Assembly: GCF_051175565.1 (NCBI RefSeq)
Contig: NZ_CP195105.1
Span: 496,001-560,000, forward strand
DNA from: Daejeonia sp002484105
GTDB taxonomy: Bacteria > Bacteroidota > Bacteroidia > Flavobacteriales > Weeksellaceae
DNA length: 64,000 nt
Direction of reading: 5' to 3'
The notes under the pieces: model-generated
Told to the model about the DNA's origin: nothing
Database searches by the model: none
Seen by the model: the letters and a program-made list of their open reading frames with translations, nothing else
Shown: positions 1-9,004 of the stretch, piece by piece
Layout of the letters: each line of letters begins with the position of its first letter
How positions within the stretch are numbered: the stretch's first letter is position 1
Translations under genes and position numbers: made by a program

Positions 1-1
1 C

Positions 2-709
2 AAAATTATGGTCAATGCCCACGAAGCAGTTCGCCCCACCGGTATCGCCCGTACCTATCCGAACCTTATCGGTAACGAATCTGCAAGAGGTACAGAATAT
101 CAGGCGTTTGGAGGAGAACGTAACCATCCCAACCATGTCACCATACTTCCGTTCACCAGACTCATTGGTGGGCCTATGGATTACACTCCTGGTATTTTCC
201 AGATGGATGTTACCAACGGATCGCATGTCAATGCAACAATTGCCAATCAGCTCGCACTTTATGTTACCATGTACAGCCCGCTGCAGATGGCTGCAGACTT
301 TCCGGAAAACTACGACCGTTTCCCCGATGCTTTCCAGTTTATCAAAGACGTGGCAGTAGATTGGGACGACAGTAAATATCTGGAAGCAGAACCCGGCAAA
401 TACATTACTGTTGCAAGAAAAGCCAAAGGAACCGGTAACTGGTTTGTGGGAAATGTAGCAGGTTACGAACCTTTTACATCCCATATTTCCTTCGACTTTC
501 TGGATAAAGGCAAACAATATATCGCCACCATCTATGCCGATGCAAAAGATGCCGACTATCTGAAAAATACGCAGGCTTACACCATTCGTAAAGTGCTGGT
601 AAACAGTAAATCAAAACTTTCCCAGACTTCAGTTCCGGGCGGAGGTTTTGCCATCAGTATTTTCCCAGTCACAGACAGGGCACAGACAAAAGGTTTGAAG
701 AAACTGTAA
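2..709 (+). CDS. Glycoside hydrolase family 97 (SusB-type alpha-glucosidase), C-terminal part
   Basis: This is the 3' part of a GH97 retaining/inverting alpha-glucosidase or alpha-galactosidase, a periplasmic enzyme that trims starch- or galactoside-derived oligosaccharides in Bacteroidota. The frame is open to the left edge, so the true start and the N-terminal beta-sandwich are outside the window. What remains is the end of the catalytic (beta/alpha)8 barrel and the C-terminal beta domain. Numbering from the first Met, Glu6 (NAHE), Glu24 (GNES) and Glu30 (GTEY) have the spacing I recall for Glu508, Glu526 and Glu532 of Bacteroides SusB (base/calcium, calcium and acid). The catalytic end therefore looks intact. 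A hairpin terminator follows. The family is near certain; the substrate cannot be told from this part. Confidence 0.9.
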   Translation, partial: KIMVNAHEAVRPTGIARTYPNLIGNESARGTEYQAFGGERNHPNHVTILPFTRLIGGPMDYTPGIFQMDVTNGSHVNATIANQLALYVTMYSPLQMAADFPENYDRFPDAFQFIKDVAVDWDDSKYLEAEPGKYITVARKAKGTGNWFVGNVAGYEPFTSHISFDFLDKGKQYIATIYADAKDADYLKNTQAYTIRKVLVNSKSKLSQTSVPGGGFAISIFPVTDRAQTKGLKKL

Positions 710-738
710 AGACAAAATAATTCCATCTTCACAAAATG

Positions 739-770
739 CTTTCCGGCTCCGGTCGGGAAGTGTTTTTTTT
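739..770 (+). terminator. Rho-independent terminator of the GH97 gene
   Basis: A 7-bp stem (CTTTCCG pairing with CGGGAAG, one G-T wobble) encloses an 8-nt loop. It is followed by T, G and eight T residues, 30 bases after the stop codon. Confidence 0.7.
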
Positions 771-797
771 GATATCCACCTGAAATAAGTATTTTTG
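768..797 (+). promoter_or_regulatory. Bacteroidota-type promoter for the nucleosidase gene
   Basis: TTTG, an 18-base spacer and TATTTTTG match the Bacteroidota housekeeping pattern (TTTG-N~19-TAnnTTTG). The -7 box ends 19 bases before the ATG of the next gene. The -33 element reuses the end of the T-tract of the preceding terminator. Confidence 0.45.
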
Positions 798-816
798 ATG
801 TTCCAAACAACAGAAT

Positions 817-1404
817 ATGGAAATTGAAACAGATGAAAAAATATATCAGAACCCTCTGCTGGTTTTTGCATTGAAATCCGAGGCGGAAGATTATTTTAAT
901 GATTGGAATACGGCTTTTGTCGGAGTTGGGAAAATAAATGCGGTTTTCAATTTGATAAAAACAGTACAACATGATCGTCCAGATTGCATTGTCAATCTGG
1001 GAACTGCTGGCAGCACAACTTTTAATCGTGGAGAAGTGGTGTGTTGTACGCAATTCATTCAAAGGGATATGGATGTTGCTGCACTTGGATTTCAAAAATT
1101 TCAGACTCCTTTTTCTGAGGAATCAATTGTATTAGATTATGGTTTGAAAATCAATGGATTAAAAGAAGGTATTTGTGGTTCGGGAGACCAGTTTGAAACG
1201 GAACACAAAAACCCGGAATACAACGTGATCGATATGGAAGCTTATGCGCTGGCGTGGGTGGCAAAACAGGAAAAAATTCCTTTTTTATGTCTGAAATATA
1301 TTTCTGATGGCGCCGATGGAAATGCAGTAGAGGATTGGCAAGCAGAAGTAAAAAACGCTGCACAAAAGTTGCACAGCGTTCTACATTCTATTTCAAACGA
1401 TTAA
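817..1404 (+). CDS. 5'-methylthioadenosine/S-adenosylhomocysteine nucleosidase-like protein
   Basis: The protein belongs to the PNP/UDP phosphorylase superfamily. The likely reaction is hydrolysis of the N-glycosidic bond of MTA or SAH in the cytosol, feeding methionine salvage. Visible landmarks are the N-terminal ALKSEAE segment, VGVGK, the NLGTAG ribose-site loop (about residue 60), DMEAYA at 139-144 (substrate-binding Met-Glu), and ISDGAD with the presumed catalytic Asp164. At 195 residues it is shorter than the roughly 230 usual for MTAN, mainly in the central part. A different nucleoside substrate, or a futalosine-hydrolase-like role, cannot be excluded; the presence of menD in this window argues against the futalosine pathway. 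It is a single gene, convergent with the GNAT gene. Confidence 0.7.
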   Translation: MEIETDEKIYQNPLLVFALKSEAEDYFNDWNTAFVGVGKINAVFNLIKTVQHDRPDCIVNLGTAGSTTFNRGEVVCCTQFIQRDMDVAALGFQKFQTPFSEESIVLDYGLKINGLKEGICGSGDQFETEHKNPEYNVIDMEAYALAWVAKQEKIPFLCLKYISDGADGNAVEDWQAEVKNAAQKLHSVLHSISND

Positions 1405-1427
1405 CTTTTACAGCTTTAAAAACTGCA

Positions 1428-1877
1428 TCAAAGTGATTTTTTAAAGCAAATGCTGTCTTCAATTTCTTCATATTGCCCATAATTAGGAATGGTTTCGTAG
1501 GTGCGTTTATAAAGATTAACAGCTTCAGTTTGGCGTTTTCCCGTTTCCAAAAGGGTGTATTTGAAGCCCAATTCTTTTGCCCAATCTTCTACACTTTTTA
1601 AAATTTGTGAGCCTAATCCGCTTCCACGAAAATCTTGCTTTACAAACATTCTTTTTACTTCTGCGGTTTCCGCATCAAATTGTTTAATTGCGCCGCAACC
1701 TGCAGGTTTTTCATTTTGATAGAGTACAACACAGTACGGAAGTTCTGCAATTTTATTGAATTGTGCGTAATACGAGTGTTCTTCACCATCTTTTAAAGCC
1801 AGATAGAAATCGAGTTCCTTTACTAAATCTACAAAATCAGGATCGGAAGAATCTGTTCTTTTAATCGTTGTTGTCAT
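1428..1877 (-). CDS. GNAT family N-acetyltransferase
   Basis: This is a 149-residue single-domain GNAT acyl-CoA transferase. The acetyl-CoA pyrophosphate loop appears as QDFRGSGLGSQ (about residues 81-91, the R/QxxGxG/A motif). It follows the AEVKRMFV strand and precedes a helix and LLETG. The acceptor is unknown; the fold serves small molecules, antibiotics and protein N-termini alike. The start lies 3 bases after the guaC stop on the same strand, so the two genes are probably co-transcribed, although no functional link is evident. Base use is slightly richer in A and T than in guaC. Confidence 0.8.
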   Translation of the reverse strand: MTTTIKRTDSSDPDFVDLVKELDFYLALKDGEEHSYYAQFNKIAELPYCVVLYQNEKPAGCGAIKQFDAETAEVKRMFVKQDFRGSGLGSQILKSVEDWAKELGFKYTLLETGKRQTEAVNLYKRTYETIPNYGQYEEIEDSICFKKSL

Positions 1878-1880
1878 CTT

Positions 1881-2921
1881 TTAATCATTAAAAATCTGGT
1901 TCTCCTGCTCCTGAACTCTAATGAATGTGGTGCGTTTGGACAGTTCTTTCAATTGGGATGCGCCCACATAAGTGCAAGTAGAACGTACGCCTCCTAAAAT
2001 ATCTTTCACCGTTTCGGAAACCGGTCCGCGATAGGGTATTTTCACCGTTTTGCCTTCCGAAGCACGGTATTCTGCAACACCTCCCGAATGTTTTTCCATC
2101 GCTGTTTTGGAACTCATACCGTAGAAAAGTTTGTAGATTTTGCCATCTTCCTCTACTGTTTCGCCACCGCTTTCGTCGTGTCCGGCAAGCATGCCGCCCA
2201 GCATGACAAAATCGGCTCCGCCGCCAAAAGCTTTGGCCACATCACCGGGAACTTTACAGCCTCCATCGCCGATAATTTGTCCGCCAAGTCCATGTGCAGC
2301 ATCGGCACATTCAATAATTGCGGAAAGTTGTGGATATCCTACTCCCGTTTTTACGCGCGTTGTACAAACGGAACCTGGACCAATTCCCACTTTTATAATA
2401 TCAGCACCAGCAAGGATGAGTTCTTCCACCATTTCTCCCGTCACTACATTACCGGCCATAATGGTTTTGGCAGGATACGTCTGGCGCATTTTTTTTACAA
2501 AATCAACAAAATGTTCCGAATATCCGTTGGCAACATCAATACAGAGAAACTGGATTTGTGGGTGCTTTGAAATGATTTCTGCAATCTTTATTTCATCTTT
2601 TTTACCGGTTCCGGTGCTCAGAGCAATATATTCGTAGAGGTCTTCCGAAGCTCCGTTCAGGAAGGTTGTCCACTCGTCAATAGAATAGTGTTTGTGAACG
2701 GCCGTAATAATGTGATCTCTGGCAAGCGCTGCAGCCATTTCAAAAGTTCCTACTGTATCCATATTGGCTGCAATTACAGGTACGCCTTTCCATTTTTTTC
2801 CTGAATTACGGAAAACAAATTCCCTCTCGAGATCTACTTCAGAGCGGGATTTCAATGTTGATCGTTTCGGGCGGAACATTACATCCTTAAACCCAAGTTT
2901 GATATCATATTCTATTCTCAT
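1881..2921 (-). CDS. guaC: GMP reductase
   Basis: NADPH-dependent GMP reductase converts GMP to IMP plus ammonia in the cytosol, returning guanine nucleotides to the adenine branch. It is a TIM-barrel protein of the IMPDH/GMPR family, 346 residues, the normal length for the eukaryote-like GuaC class, and it lacks the CBS pair of IMPDH. The catalytic loop GPGSVCTTR places the nucleophile at Cys186, the same number as in human GMPR. The phosphate-binding GDGGC and MLGG segments follow. A GNAT gene follows 3 bases after the stop. About 200 bases of leader separate it from the divergent lut operon; I saw no regulatory motif in them that I could name. Confidence 0.93.
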   Translation of the reverse strand: MRIEYDIKLGFKDVMFRPKRSTLKSRSEVDLEREFVFRNSGKKWKGVPVIAANMDTVGTFEMAAALARDHIITAVHKHYSIDEWTTFLNGASEDLYEYIALSTGTGKKDEIKIAEIISKHPQIQFLCIDVANGYSEHFVDFVKKMRQTYPAKTIMAGNVVTGEMVEELILAGADIIKVGIGPGSVCTTRVKTGVGYPQLSAIIECADAAHGLGGQIIGDGGCKVPGDVAKAFGGGADFVMLGGMLAGHDESGGETVEEDGKIYKLFYGMSSKTAMEKHSGGVAEYRASEGKTVKIPYRGPVSETVKDILGGVRSTCTYVGASQLKELSKRTTFIRVQEQENQIFND

Positions 2922-3120
2922 AAGAAATAATTACAGGTAAAAGTAATAAAAGTTTACAGAATGAAATCAAATTTTTAACGGTTCTAAATTACTGCCGATT
3001 AACAGAAATTTAAGAGTAAGGCTGAAAATTTTATTGTACTTTGGATAACGCAATACATCACTCAGACACTGTTATGCTGAGTTCGGTTTATCATAAAATA
3101 CTGAAAAACAACCATTAACT

Positions 3121-3870
3121 ATGAAAGTAGCCTTATTTATACCGTGCTATATAGATCTGATCTTTCCGAAAGTTGGGATTGCTACTATCGGCCTTTTGGA
3201 ACGTCTTGGGGTAGAGGTGGTATATCCTGAAAACCAGACTTGCTGCGGGCAGCCGATGGCCAACGAAGGAGACCAGAAAAATGCAGCCAAAATTGAGAAA
3301 ACCTTCTGCAAGAATTTTGAGAATCTGGATGTAGACTATATAATCGGACCAGCCGGAAGCTGTGTAAAACACGTCCGCCTTCACATGGATGCGGTAGAGC
3401 AGACTCCTGCAGTGAAGGAAATCCGCACCAAAACACTCGAACTGGTAGAATTTCTTCACGATGTACTGAATGTAAGAGATTTTCCCTGGGCAGAATTCAA
3501 TCATAAAATTGCCATTCACAACTCCTGCAGTGCTATAAGGGGGCTGCATCTGATGTCGCGTTTTGAATGGATGGAACCGAAATTCAACAAAACACAGGAT
3601 GTACTGGAGAACGTGAAAGGAATCCATATTGAAGAAATAGACCGTCCTGAAGAATGCTGCGGTTTTGGCGGAACCTTCTGCGTAACCGACGAACGCGTCA
3701 GCTCGAAGATGGGGCAGGATAAAGTGGCAGATTACACCCGCCATGGTATAGAATACGTCGTATCTCCCGACATGTCCTGCCTGATGCATCAGGAAGGAGT
3801 TGCAGAACGCGAAAAATCGCCAATAAAATTTGTACATGTAGCACAGGTACTGAACAACGGACCTTTTTAA
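3121..3870 (+). CDS. lutA: Lactate utilization protein A, (Fe-S)-binding subunit
   Basis: LutA (YkgE) is one of three subunits of the LutABC complex that oxidises L-lactate to pyruvate with iron-sulfur clusters rather than flavin. The 249-residue protein carries two cysteine-rich CCG domains, with CCGQ at 41-44 and ECCGFGG at 178-184, plus the supporting Cys81 and Cys136. These are the ligands expected for a non-cubane or 4Fe-4S cluster, as in HdrB and GlpC. It opens a lutA-lutB-lutC operon with a 10-base gap to lutB. No GntR-type regulator or lactate permease is adjacent, unlike the Bacillus locus. Confidence 0.93.
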   Translation: MKVALFIPCYIDLIFPKVGIATIGLLERLGVEVVYPENQTCCGQPMANEGDQKNAAKIEKTFCKNFENLDVDYIIGPAGSCVKHVRLHMDAVEQTPAVKEIRTKTLELVEFLHDVLNVRDFPWAEFNHKIAIHNSCSAIRGLHLMSRFEWMEPKFNKTQDVLENVKGIHIEEIDRPEECCGFGGTFCVTDERVSSKMGQDKVADYTRHGIEYVVSPDMSCLMHQEGVAEREKSPIKFVHVAQVLNNGPF

Positions 3871-3880
3871 AATCAAGATT

Positions 3881-5272
3881 ATGCCAGAAAGAGTCAATGT
3901 AGAAAAAAATGCCGCACGCTTTATCGATCAGGATGATATTCATGAAAAAGAACATGATAAAAATCTGTGGAATGCGGTAGTGAAAAGAGGCAACGTAGCC
4001 GCACAGATTCCGGAATGGGAAGAGCTGCGCAATCTCGCCTCGCAGATTAAGGAACATACACTGACGCACCTCGATCAGTATATCGAAATGTTTGTTGAAA
4101 ATGCCGGGAAAAACGGTATTCATGTTCATTTTGCAAAAGATGCGGCAGAGCATAATGCCATTGCTTTGGAGATCCTTAGCCGGCATCATGTAAAGCATTT
4201 GATTAAGAGCAAATCGATGCTTCAGGAAGAATGCGGGATGACACCGTTTCTGGAAGCCCAGGGTATAGAGGTCCTGGAAACCGATCTTGGCGAACGGATA
4301 CAACAACTTTCCGGCGAAAGGCCGAGCCATATAGTGATGCCGGCAATAGAGAAAACAACAAAGGATATTGCAGAACTTTTTGCACAAAAAATCGGTACAG
4401 ATCCCAATGATGATGATCCCAATTCTCTGACAGAAGCCATGCGCAACAATGCCCGTCCTAAATTTCTCGTCGCCGAAGCCGGAATGACGGGTGCAAATTT
4501 TGCCATTGCCGAAACAGGCAGTTTTGTCGTATGCACCAACGAAGGTAATGCAGATTTGACGGCAAGTCTTCCGCCACTGCATATTGCCAGCATTGGTATT
4601 GAAAAAATCCTTCCCAGGGTTGAAGATCTTGGCGTTTTTATCCGTCTGCTTTCGCGAAGTGCGCTGGGAACGCCCGCTACGCAGTATACATCGCACTTTT
4701 CCGGACCGCGCGAAGGTTCCGAAATGCACATTATCCTTACTGACAACGGAAGAAGCAAGCGTCTGGGAATGGATAAATTCTGGCATTCGCTGAAATGTAT
4801 CCGCTGTGGTGCCTGCATGAATACCTGCCCGGTATACCGTCGCAGTGGCGGGCTTTCGTATGATGCAACATATTCCGGCCCGATTGGTATTATCCTCGAT
4901 CCGACTTTTGACGAGACCAAATATTCCGAACTTCCTTTTCATTCGTCGCTTTGCGGTTCCTGTTCAGAAATATGCCCGGTACATATCGATATTGCCAACC
5001 AGATCAGCGAGTGGCGCAAAGTAATGATGGAAAACAAAAAGGTACCCTTTGGCCGAAGGCTGGTTTTTTCAGCGGCATCATCCACACTCAGCAGTCCGAA
5101 AGCCTTCCGCCTGATGAAGAAGGTTTCCTATAATATGCTTCAGATCCTTCCCGAAGCACTGCTGAAAAACAGCACTCTGGATCCATGGGTTGCCCATCGT
5201 GAAATTCCGCCGGTGAAGAAAGAAACCTTCCGTGACTGGTATCTGAAAAACAAAAAAGAAAATGAGCACTAA
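3881..5272 (+). CDS. lutB: Lactate utilization protein B, LUD domain plus two 4Fe-4S clusters
   Basis: LutB (YkgF) is the electron-transferring subunit of the LutABC lactate oxidase. The N-terminal two thirds (about residues 70-295) form the LUD domain. Two ferredoxin-type clusters follow: Cys306, 309, 312 and 316 (CIRCGACMNTCP), and Cys358, 361 and 365 (CGSCSEICP). The C-terminal tail of about 90 residues contains the SPKAFRLMKK region typical of the family. Length (463) is normal. The end overlaps the lutC start by 11 bases, suggesting translational coupling. Cluster insertion would rely on the SUF machinery encoded about 40 kb away. Confidence 0.93.
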   Translation: MPERVNVEKNAARFIDQDDIHEKEHDKNLWNAVVKRGNVAAQIPEWEELRNLASQIKEHTLTHLDQYIEMFVENAGKNGIHVHFAKDAAEHNAIALEILSRHHVKHLIKSKSMLQEECGMTPFLEAQGIEVLETDLGERIQQLSGERPSHIVMPAIEKTTKDIAELFAQKIGTDPNDDDPNSLTEAMRNNARPKFLVAEAGMTGANFAIAETGSFVVCTNEGNADLTASLPPLHIASIGIEKILPRVEDLGVFIRLLSRSALGTPATQYTSHFSGPREGSEMHIILTDNGRSKRLGMDKFWHSLKCIRCGACMNTCPVYRRSGGLSYDATYSGPIGIILDPTFDETKYSELPFHSSLCGSCSEICPVHIDIANQISEWRKVMMENKKVPFGRRLVFSAASSTLSSPKAFRLMKKVSYNMLQILPEALLKNSTLDPWVAHREIPPVKKETFRDWYLKNKKENEH

Positions 5273-5852
5273 AGAAGATATTTTAAAATCCGTTCGGGAA
5301 CATCTACAGAACCGGGAGAAAGTTCCTTACCCGCAAATTCCGCAATTCCGGAAAGAAGGCATCAACCTGAAGGATGTTTTTGTGAAAAATGCAACCATTG
5401 CTGCGGCAGACTGCCACGAGATACAGTCTGTAGCAGAAGCACAGGAAATTATGAAAAAGAAACTTCCCGATGCAAAGGTGATATGTTCTGCAACACCCGA
5501 ATGGAAAGGTAACAAAGAGATAAACGCCATACAGAAACCTGCAGACCTGAATGATGTTGATCTTGGAATTTTCCGGGCAGAATTCGGAGTCGCAGAAATG
5601 GGAATGGTCTGGATAACAGAGCGATCTCTGAAAGTGGATGCTATTGGTTTTCTCTCTCAGCACCTTGCCGTACTTCTGGATCTGGACGACATCACAGAAA
5701 ATATGCATACCGCCTATAGCCGTCCCGGGCTGCTTGCCGATCATTACGGATGTTTTATGATGGGGCCTTCTGCAACAGCCGATATCGGGGCTTATCTCGT
5801 TCGCGGCGCTCAGGGAGCAAGATCATTGACACTTTTCCTGCTGAAAAAATAA
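5262..5852 (+). CDS. lutC: Lactate utilization protein C, LUD domain
   Basis: LutC (YkgG) is the third subunit of the L-lactate oxidising complex, a single LUD-domain protein of 196 residues. It shows the family hallmarks AEFGVAEMG (about 105-113), and near the C-terminus GPSATADIGAYLVRGAQGA, which lines the putative nucleotide or substrate pocket. It starts inside the end of lutB, in another frame. A strong symmetric hairpin just after the stop ends the operon. Family identity is clear; the precise chemical role of this subunit is not settled. Confidence 0.92.
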   Translation: MSTKEDILKSVREHLQNREKVPYPQIPQFRKEGINLKDVFVKNATIAAADCHEIQSVAEAQEIMKKKLPDAKVICSATPEWKGNKEINAIQKPADLNDVDLGIFRAEFGVAEMGMVWITERSLKVDAIGFLSQHLAVLLDLDDITENMHTAYSRPGLLADHYGCFMMGPSATADIGAYLVRGAQGARSLTLFLLKK

Positions 5853-5888
5853 GAATGCTGGCCGTAAAAGAGCAGCATTCTGGTTTTT
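5852..5888. terminator. Bidirectional terminator between lutC and surE
   Basis: A perfect 9-bp stem, AGAATGCTG and CAGCATTCT, with a 12-base loop. A T-rich run follows on the + side and a T-rich run on the - side, so it can serve both convergent genes. Confidence 0.75.
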
Positions 5889-5901
5889 ATGCTTCGGAAA
5901 A

Positions 5902-6669
5902 TCAGAAAGTCATCACATGGCTCAGTTTTTCCAGATATTCGTGCGCAGTAAGATCAAACTTAACGGGGACGATGGAGATGTAGCCTTTGGAAAGTGCCGT
6001 TTCATCAGCATTTTCCGAATGATCCATATTATTGAAATAGCCTGTCAGCCAGTAATATTTTTTGCCATGGGGGTTGATACGTTCGTCAAAACTTTCTTCC
6101 CATTTGGCATCTGCCTGTTTGCAGACTTTGATTCCTTTGATCTCGTTTTCAGGAAGTTTCGGGATGTTGACGTTCAGTACAATTCCTTTGGGCATAGGAT
6201 TTTCAAGTACTTTTCTCACGATGTCCTGAATATATTTCTTTGCCGGTAAAAAATCCGCATCCCAGCTGAAGTCAAGAAGAGAAAAACCTATTGCCTGCAG
6301 GCCTTCCACACCGGCTTCCACAGCGGCGGACATTGTTCCGGAATAGATAACGTTGATGGAAGAATTGGCTCCATGATTGATGCCGGAAACCACGAGATCA
6401 GGTTTGCGTGTAAGTACCTTGTCCAAAGCAAATTTAACACAGTCTACAGGCGTGCCGCTTAAAGAAAAATCTTTCTGGGGGCCGTCCAGATTGATTTCTT
6501 CATAGGTAAGTGTCGAATTGATGGTGATGGCATGGCCTTTTCCGCTTTGCGGAGAGTTGGGTGCAACCACTACAACGTCGCCTATCTCATTCATAAACTC
6601 TACCAGCCGGCGTATTCCCGGAGCGGTAATTCCGTCATCATTGGTTACTAAAATCAGAGGTTTCTGCAT
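5902..6669 (-). CDS. surE: 5'/3'-nucleotidase SurE
   Basis: SurE is a metal-dependent nucleoside monophosphate phosphatase of the cytosol, with some exopolyphosphatase activity in characterised homologues. The metal-binding NDDG is at residues 10-13. The NSPQSGKGHAIT segment (about 38-49) and SGINHGAN (about 97-104) are the conserved active-site loops. Length (255) is typical. It is a single gene, convergent with the lut operon. A TAATTTTGC box (6685-6693, - strand) lies 16 bases upstream of the ATG and may be its -7 element. Confidence 0.95.
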   Translation of the reverse strand: MQKPLILVTNDDGITAPGIRRLVEFMNEIGDVVVVAPNSPQSGKGHAITINSTLTYEEINLDGPQKDFSLSGTPVDCVKFALDKVLTRKPDLVVSGINHGANSSINVIYSGTMSAAVEAGVEGLQAIGFSLLDFSWDADFLPAKKYIQDIVRKVLENPMPKGIVLNVNIPKLPENEIKGIKVCKQADAKWEESFDERINPHGKKYYWLTGYFNNMDHSENADETALSKGYISIVPVKFDLTAHEYLEKLSHVMTF

Positions 6670-6798
6670 CAGAAAAAATTTTATGCAAAATTATCAAAAA
6701 TAAGTGGGAAGGTTCGGATTAAGATAGTAATTTTGATAATTTGTAGATTTGTGTAACGAAAGAAACGAATCATTAACCTATTAGTATAAATTTTTAGC

Positions 6799-8931
6799 AT
6801 GTTCAAAAAATTAAGACTGAACACTTTGTTGCTGTTCATCCCGCTTACCACGCTGATCTTCTGCTTCAACTCGCCGAAGAATGACGATGAAAAAATGCAG
6901 ACCATTATGGTGAGTGTCAAGAATACTCTGCAATATCTCCATTACAGCCCGAAGCCCATCAATGATGCCTATTCCCAAAACGTCTACGATATGTACTTTG
7001 ATATGGTAGATCCCGGTAAGCGCTATTTTATGAAATCGGATATGGAAGAGTTTGCAAAACACAGAACCAAACTGGACGATTATTTCAAGTCCGGAGACCT
7101 GACGTTTTATAAACTCACTATCGACCGCCTGTACCAGCGTATTGACCAGCTGGATAAAATTTCGCAGGATATTTTCAGCAAACCGATCGACCTGACGGAA
7201 GACGAAACCTTCATCCTCGAGCCCAAGAAAAAGGAGGCTCCCGCCAATGAAAAGGAACTCTACAGCGAATGGAAAAAGTATATCAAATACAACATCCTTC
7301 AGGAAATCGAAACCCTGAACGCTAAAGAGGAAAGCCAGCAGAAAAAGAAAGATTCGGTCATTGCAAACCACCTTAAAGACACTATAAAAGTTGAAAAATT
7401 CACACCGGAAGAGAAAAAACTCAAAGCTATTGATGAGGTGAAAGATCTTGTAAAACAGTCGTTTACCCGTTTTAAAAAGAGAAAAAAAATGGATTGGTTT
7501 ACCGTATATATGAATGCGTATACCGAAGTTTTTGATCCGCATACCAATTATTTTTCTCCTCAGAACAAGGAAGATTTTGATGTGAATTTCAAGGGAAAAG
7601 TGATCGGTATTGGTGCTATTATTCAGGAGAAGAAAGGGAACCTATACCTTGGCGAGCTGACGATCGGCGCTCCTGCATGGAAATCCAAACAACTTACTGC
7701 CGGAGACAAAATCCTGAAAGTACGCTCCAAACCCAGCGAAGATTATGTAAATGTTGTGGGCATGCTTGCGGACGAAGCCGTACGGCTGATCCGCGGCGAA
7801 AAAGGAACACCCGTGACACTTGTGGTACAGAAAAAAGATGGCACCATCAAAGAAGTAACCATGATCCGTGAAGAGGTGGAAATAGAAGATACTTTTGCAC
7901 GAAGCATCGTGGTAGATGCAGAAGACGGCAAAAAATACGGCTACATCTACCTGCCGAGTTTTAATGCTGATTTTGATGATGACAAAGGTAGAAATGCTTC
8001 CGACGATATAAAAGCTGAACTCCTGAAACTGAAAGCCAATCATATCGATGGTGTAATTCTCGATTTAAGAAACAATGGAGGAGGATCGCTGACTGAAGTA
8101 GGCGATATCATGGGACTTTTTATGAATGAAGGGCCATACGTGCAGGTAAAAGACGGTACAGGAAAAATACAGACCCTGCGCAACAAAGCGAATGCGCCCG
8201 TATGGACAGGGCCGTTGGTGCTGATGCAGAACGAACTTTCCGCTTCGGCATCCGAAATCCTCGCAGGACAGATGCAGGATTACGGAAGAGCCGTGATTGT
8301 CGGGTCTCCGCAGTCTTTCGGAAAAGGAACAGTGCAAACCTTTGTCGACCTGAACCGCTTCTTGAATACCAATGACGATTTTGGATCACTGAAACTGACC
8401 ATACAGAAATTTTACCGTGTCACAGGAGAATCTACCCAGAGAAAAGGTGTACAGTCCGATATCGTCATGAAAGATTTCTTCTCCTACGCTGATGTAGGCG
8501 AACGTTTTGATGATTATGCGCTGGCATGGGACAAAATTACACCAACAGCCTTCCAGAAAGCCAATGATTTCAATATCGAAAGTCTTGAAAAAGCAAGTGC
8601 CGCCAGAATGGCACAGAACAAAACCTACCAGCTCCTGCTGGAATCGGCCGAATGGAAAGAAGCCCTCGACAAGGAAGAATCCATCCCACTGAATATTGAC
8701 AAGTTCAATAGCCTCATGAAATCCAGAAAAGCACAGATTGAAAAATTCAAAGCACTGGACAATTACAAAAACGGACTGAAATTTGCTGTCTACCCACAGG
8801 AAATTCAGAGAGAGAAAACGGATGAGGCCTTTAAGAAGAAAACCGAAAACTGGATGTCCAATCTTCGCAAAGACCTTTACCTGAAAGAAGCTATAAATAT
8901 TGTTTCGGACATCAGGAAACACCAGAAATAA
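6799..8931 (+). CDS. Tail-specific carboxy-terminal processing protease (S41, Prc/Tsp type)
   Basis: A 710-residue periplasmic serine protease of family S41 with the long Tsp/Prc architecture: hydrophobic signal segment (about 6-22), helical N-terminal domain (about 30-240), PDZ domain (about 255-345) and catalytic core, then a C-terminal domain of unknown function as in E. coli Prc. By alignment to the Prc motifs the Ser-Lys dyad is Ser483 (SASASE) and Lys509 (SFGKGT), with Asp494 (QDYGRA) as the third residue. It should trim or degrade envelope proteins from their C-termini, including peptidoglycan hydrolases and penicillin-binding proteins in other bacteria. It is a stand-alone gene closed by a strong terminator. 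Confidence 0.92.
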   Translation: MFKKLRLNTLLLFIPLTTLIFCFNSPKNDDEKMQTIMVSVKNTLQYLHYSPKPINDAYSQNVYDMYFDMVDPGKRYFMKSDMEEFAKHRTKLDDYFKSGDLTFYKLTIDRLYQRIDQLDKISQDIFSKPIDLTEDETFILEPKKKEAPANEKELYSEWKKYIKYNILQEIETLNAKEESQQKKKDSVIANHLKDTIKVEKFTPEEKKLKAIDEVKDLVKQSFTRFKKRKKMDWFTVYMNAYTEVFDPHTNYFSPQNKEDFDVNFKGKVIGIGAIIQEKKGNLYLGELTIGAPAWKSKQLTAGDKILKVRSKPSEDYVNVVGMLADEAVRLIRGEKGTPVTLVVQKKDGTIKEVTMIREEVEIEDTFARSIVVDAEDGKKYGYIYLPSFNADFDDDKGRNASDDIKAELLKLKANHIDGVILDLRNNGGGSLTEVGDIMGLFMNEGPYVQVKDGTGKIQTLRNKANAPVWTGPLVLMQNELSASASEILAGQMQDYGRAVIVGSPQSFGKGTVQTFVDLNRFLNTNDDFGSLKLTIQKFYRVTGESTQRKGVQSDIVMKDFFSYADVGERFDDYALAWDKITPTAFQKANDFNIESLEKASAARMAQNKTYQLLLESAEWKEALDKEESIPLNIDKFNSLMKSRKAQIEKFKALDNYKNGLKFAVYPQEIQREKTDEAFKKKTENWMSNLRKDLYLKEAINIVSDIRKHQK

Positions 8932-8936
8932 AAAGC

Positions 8937-8970
8937 AAGTAAAACTCAGATTTCTGAGTTTTACTTTTTT
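8937..8970 (+). terminator. Strong rho-independent terminator after the Prc-type protease
   Basis: A perfect 13-bp stem (8937-8949 with 8954-8966), a 4-base ATTT loop and a following T-run, starting 5 bases after the stop codon. Confidence 0.85.
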
Positions 8971-9004
8971 AACCAATAACCAATAAGCCTATAAAACCTA
9001 AAAA

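Noticed and set aside
1354..1380. Hairpin AACGCTG/CAGCGTT near the end of the nucleosidase gene as a terminator
   Set aside because: It lies inside the coding sequence before the stop and has no T-run.
817..1404. Futalosine hydrolase of the alternative menaquinone pathway
   Set aside because: menD of the classical pathway is in the same window, so MTA/SAH nucleosidase is the simpler reading.
3698..4942. Open frame of about 400 codons on the - strand opposite lutA/lutB
   Set aside because: Overlaps two motif-complete genes and has the biased composition of an antisense shadow.
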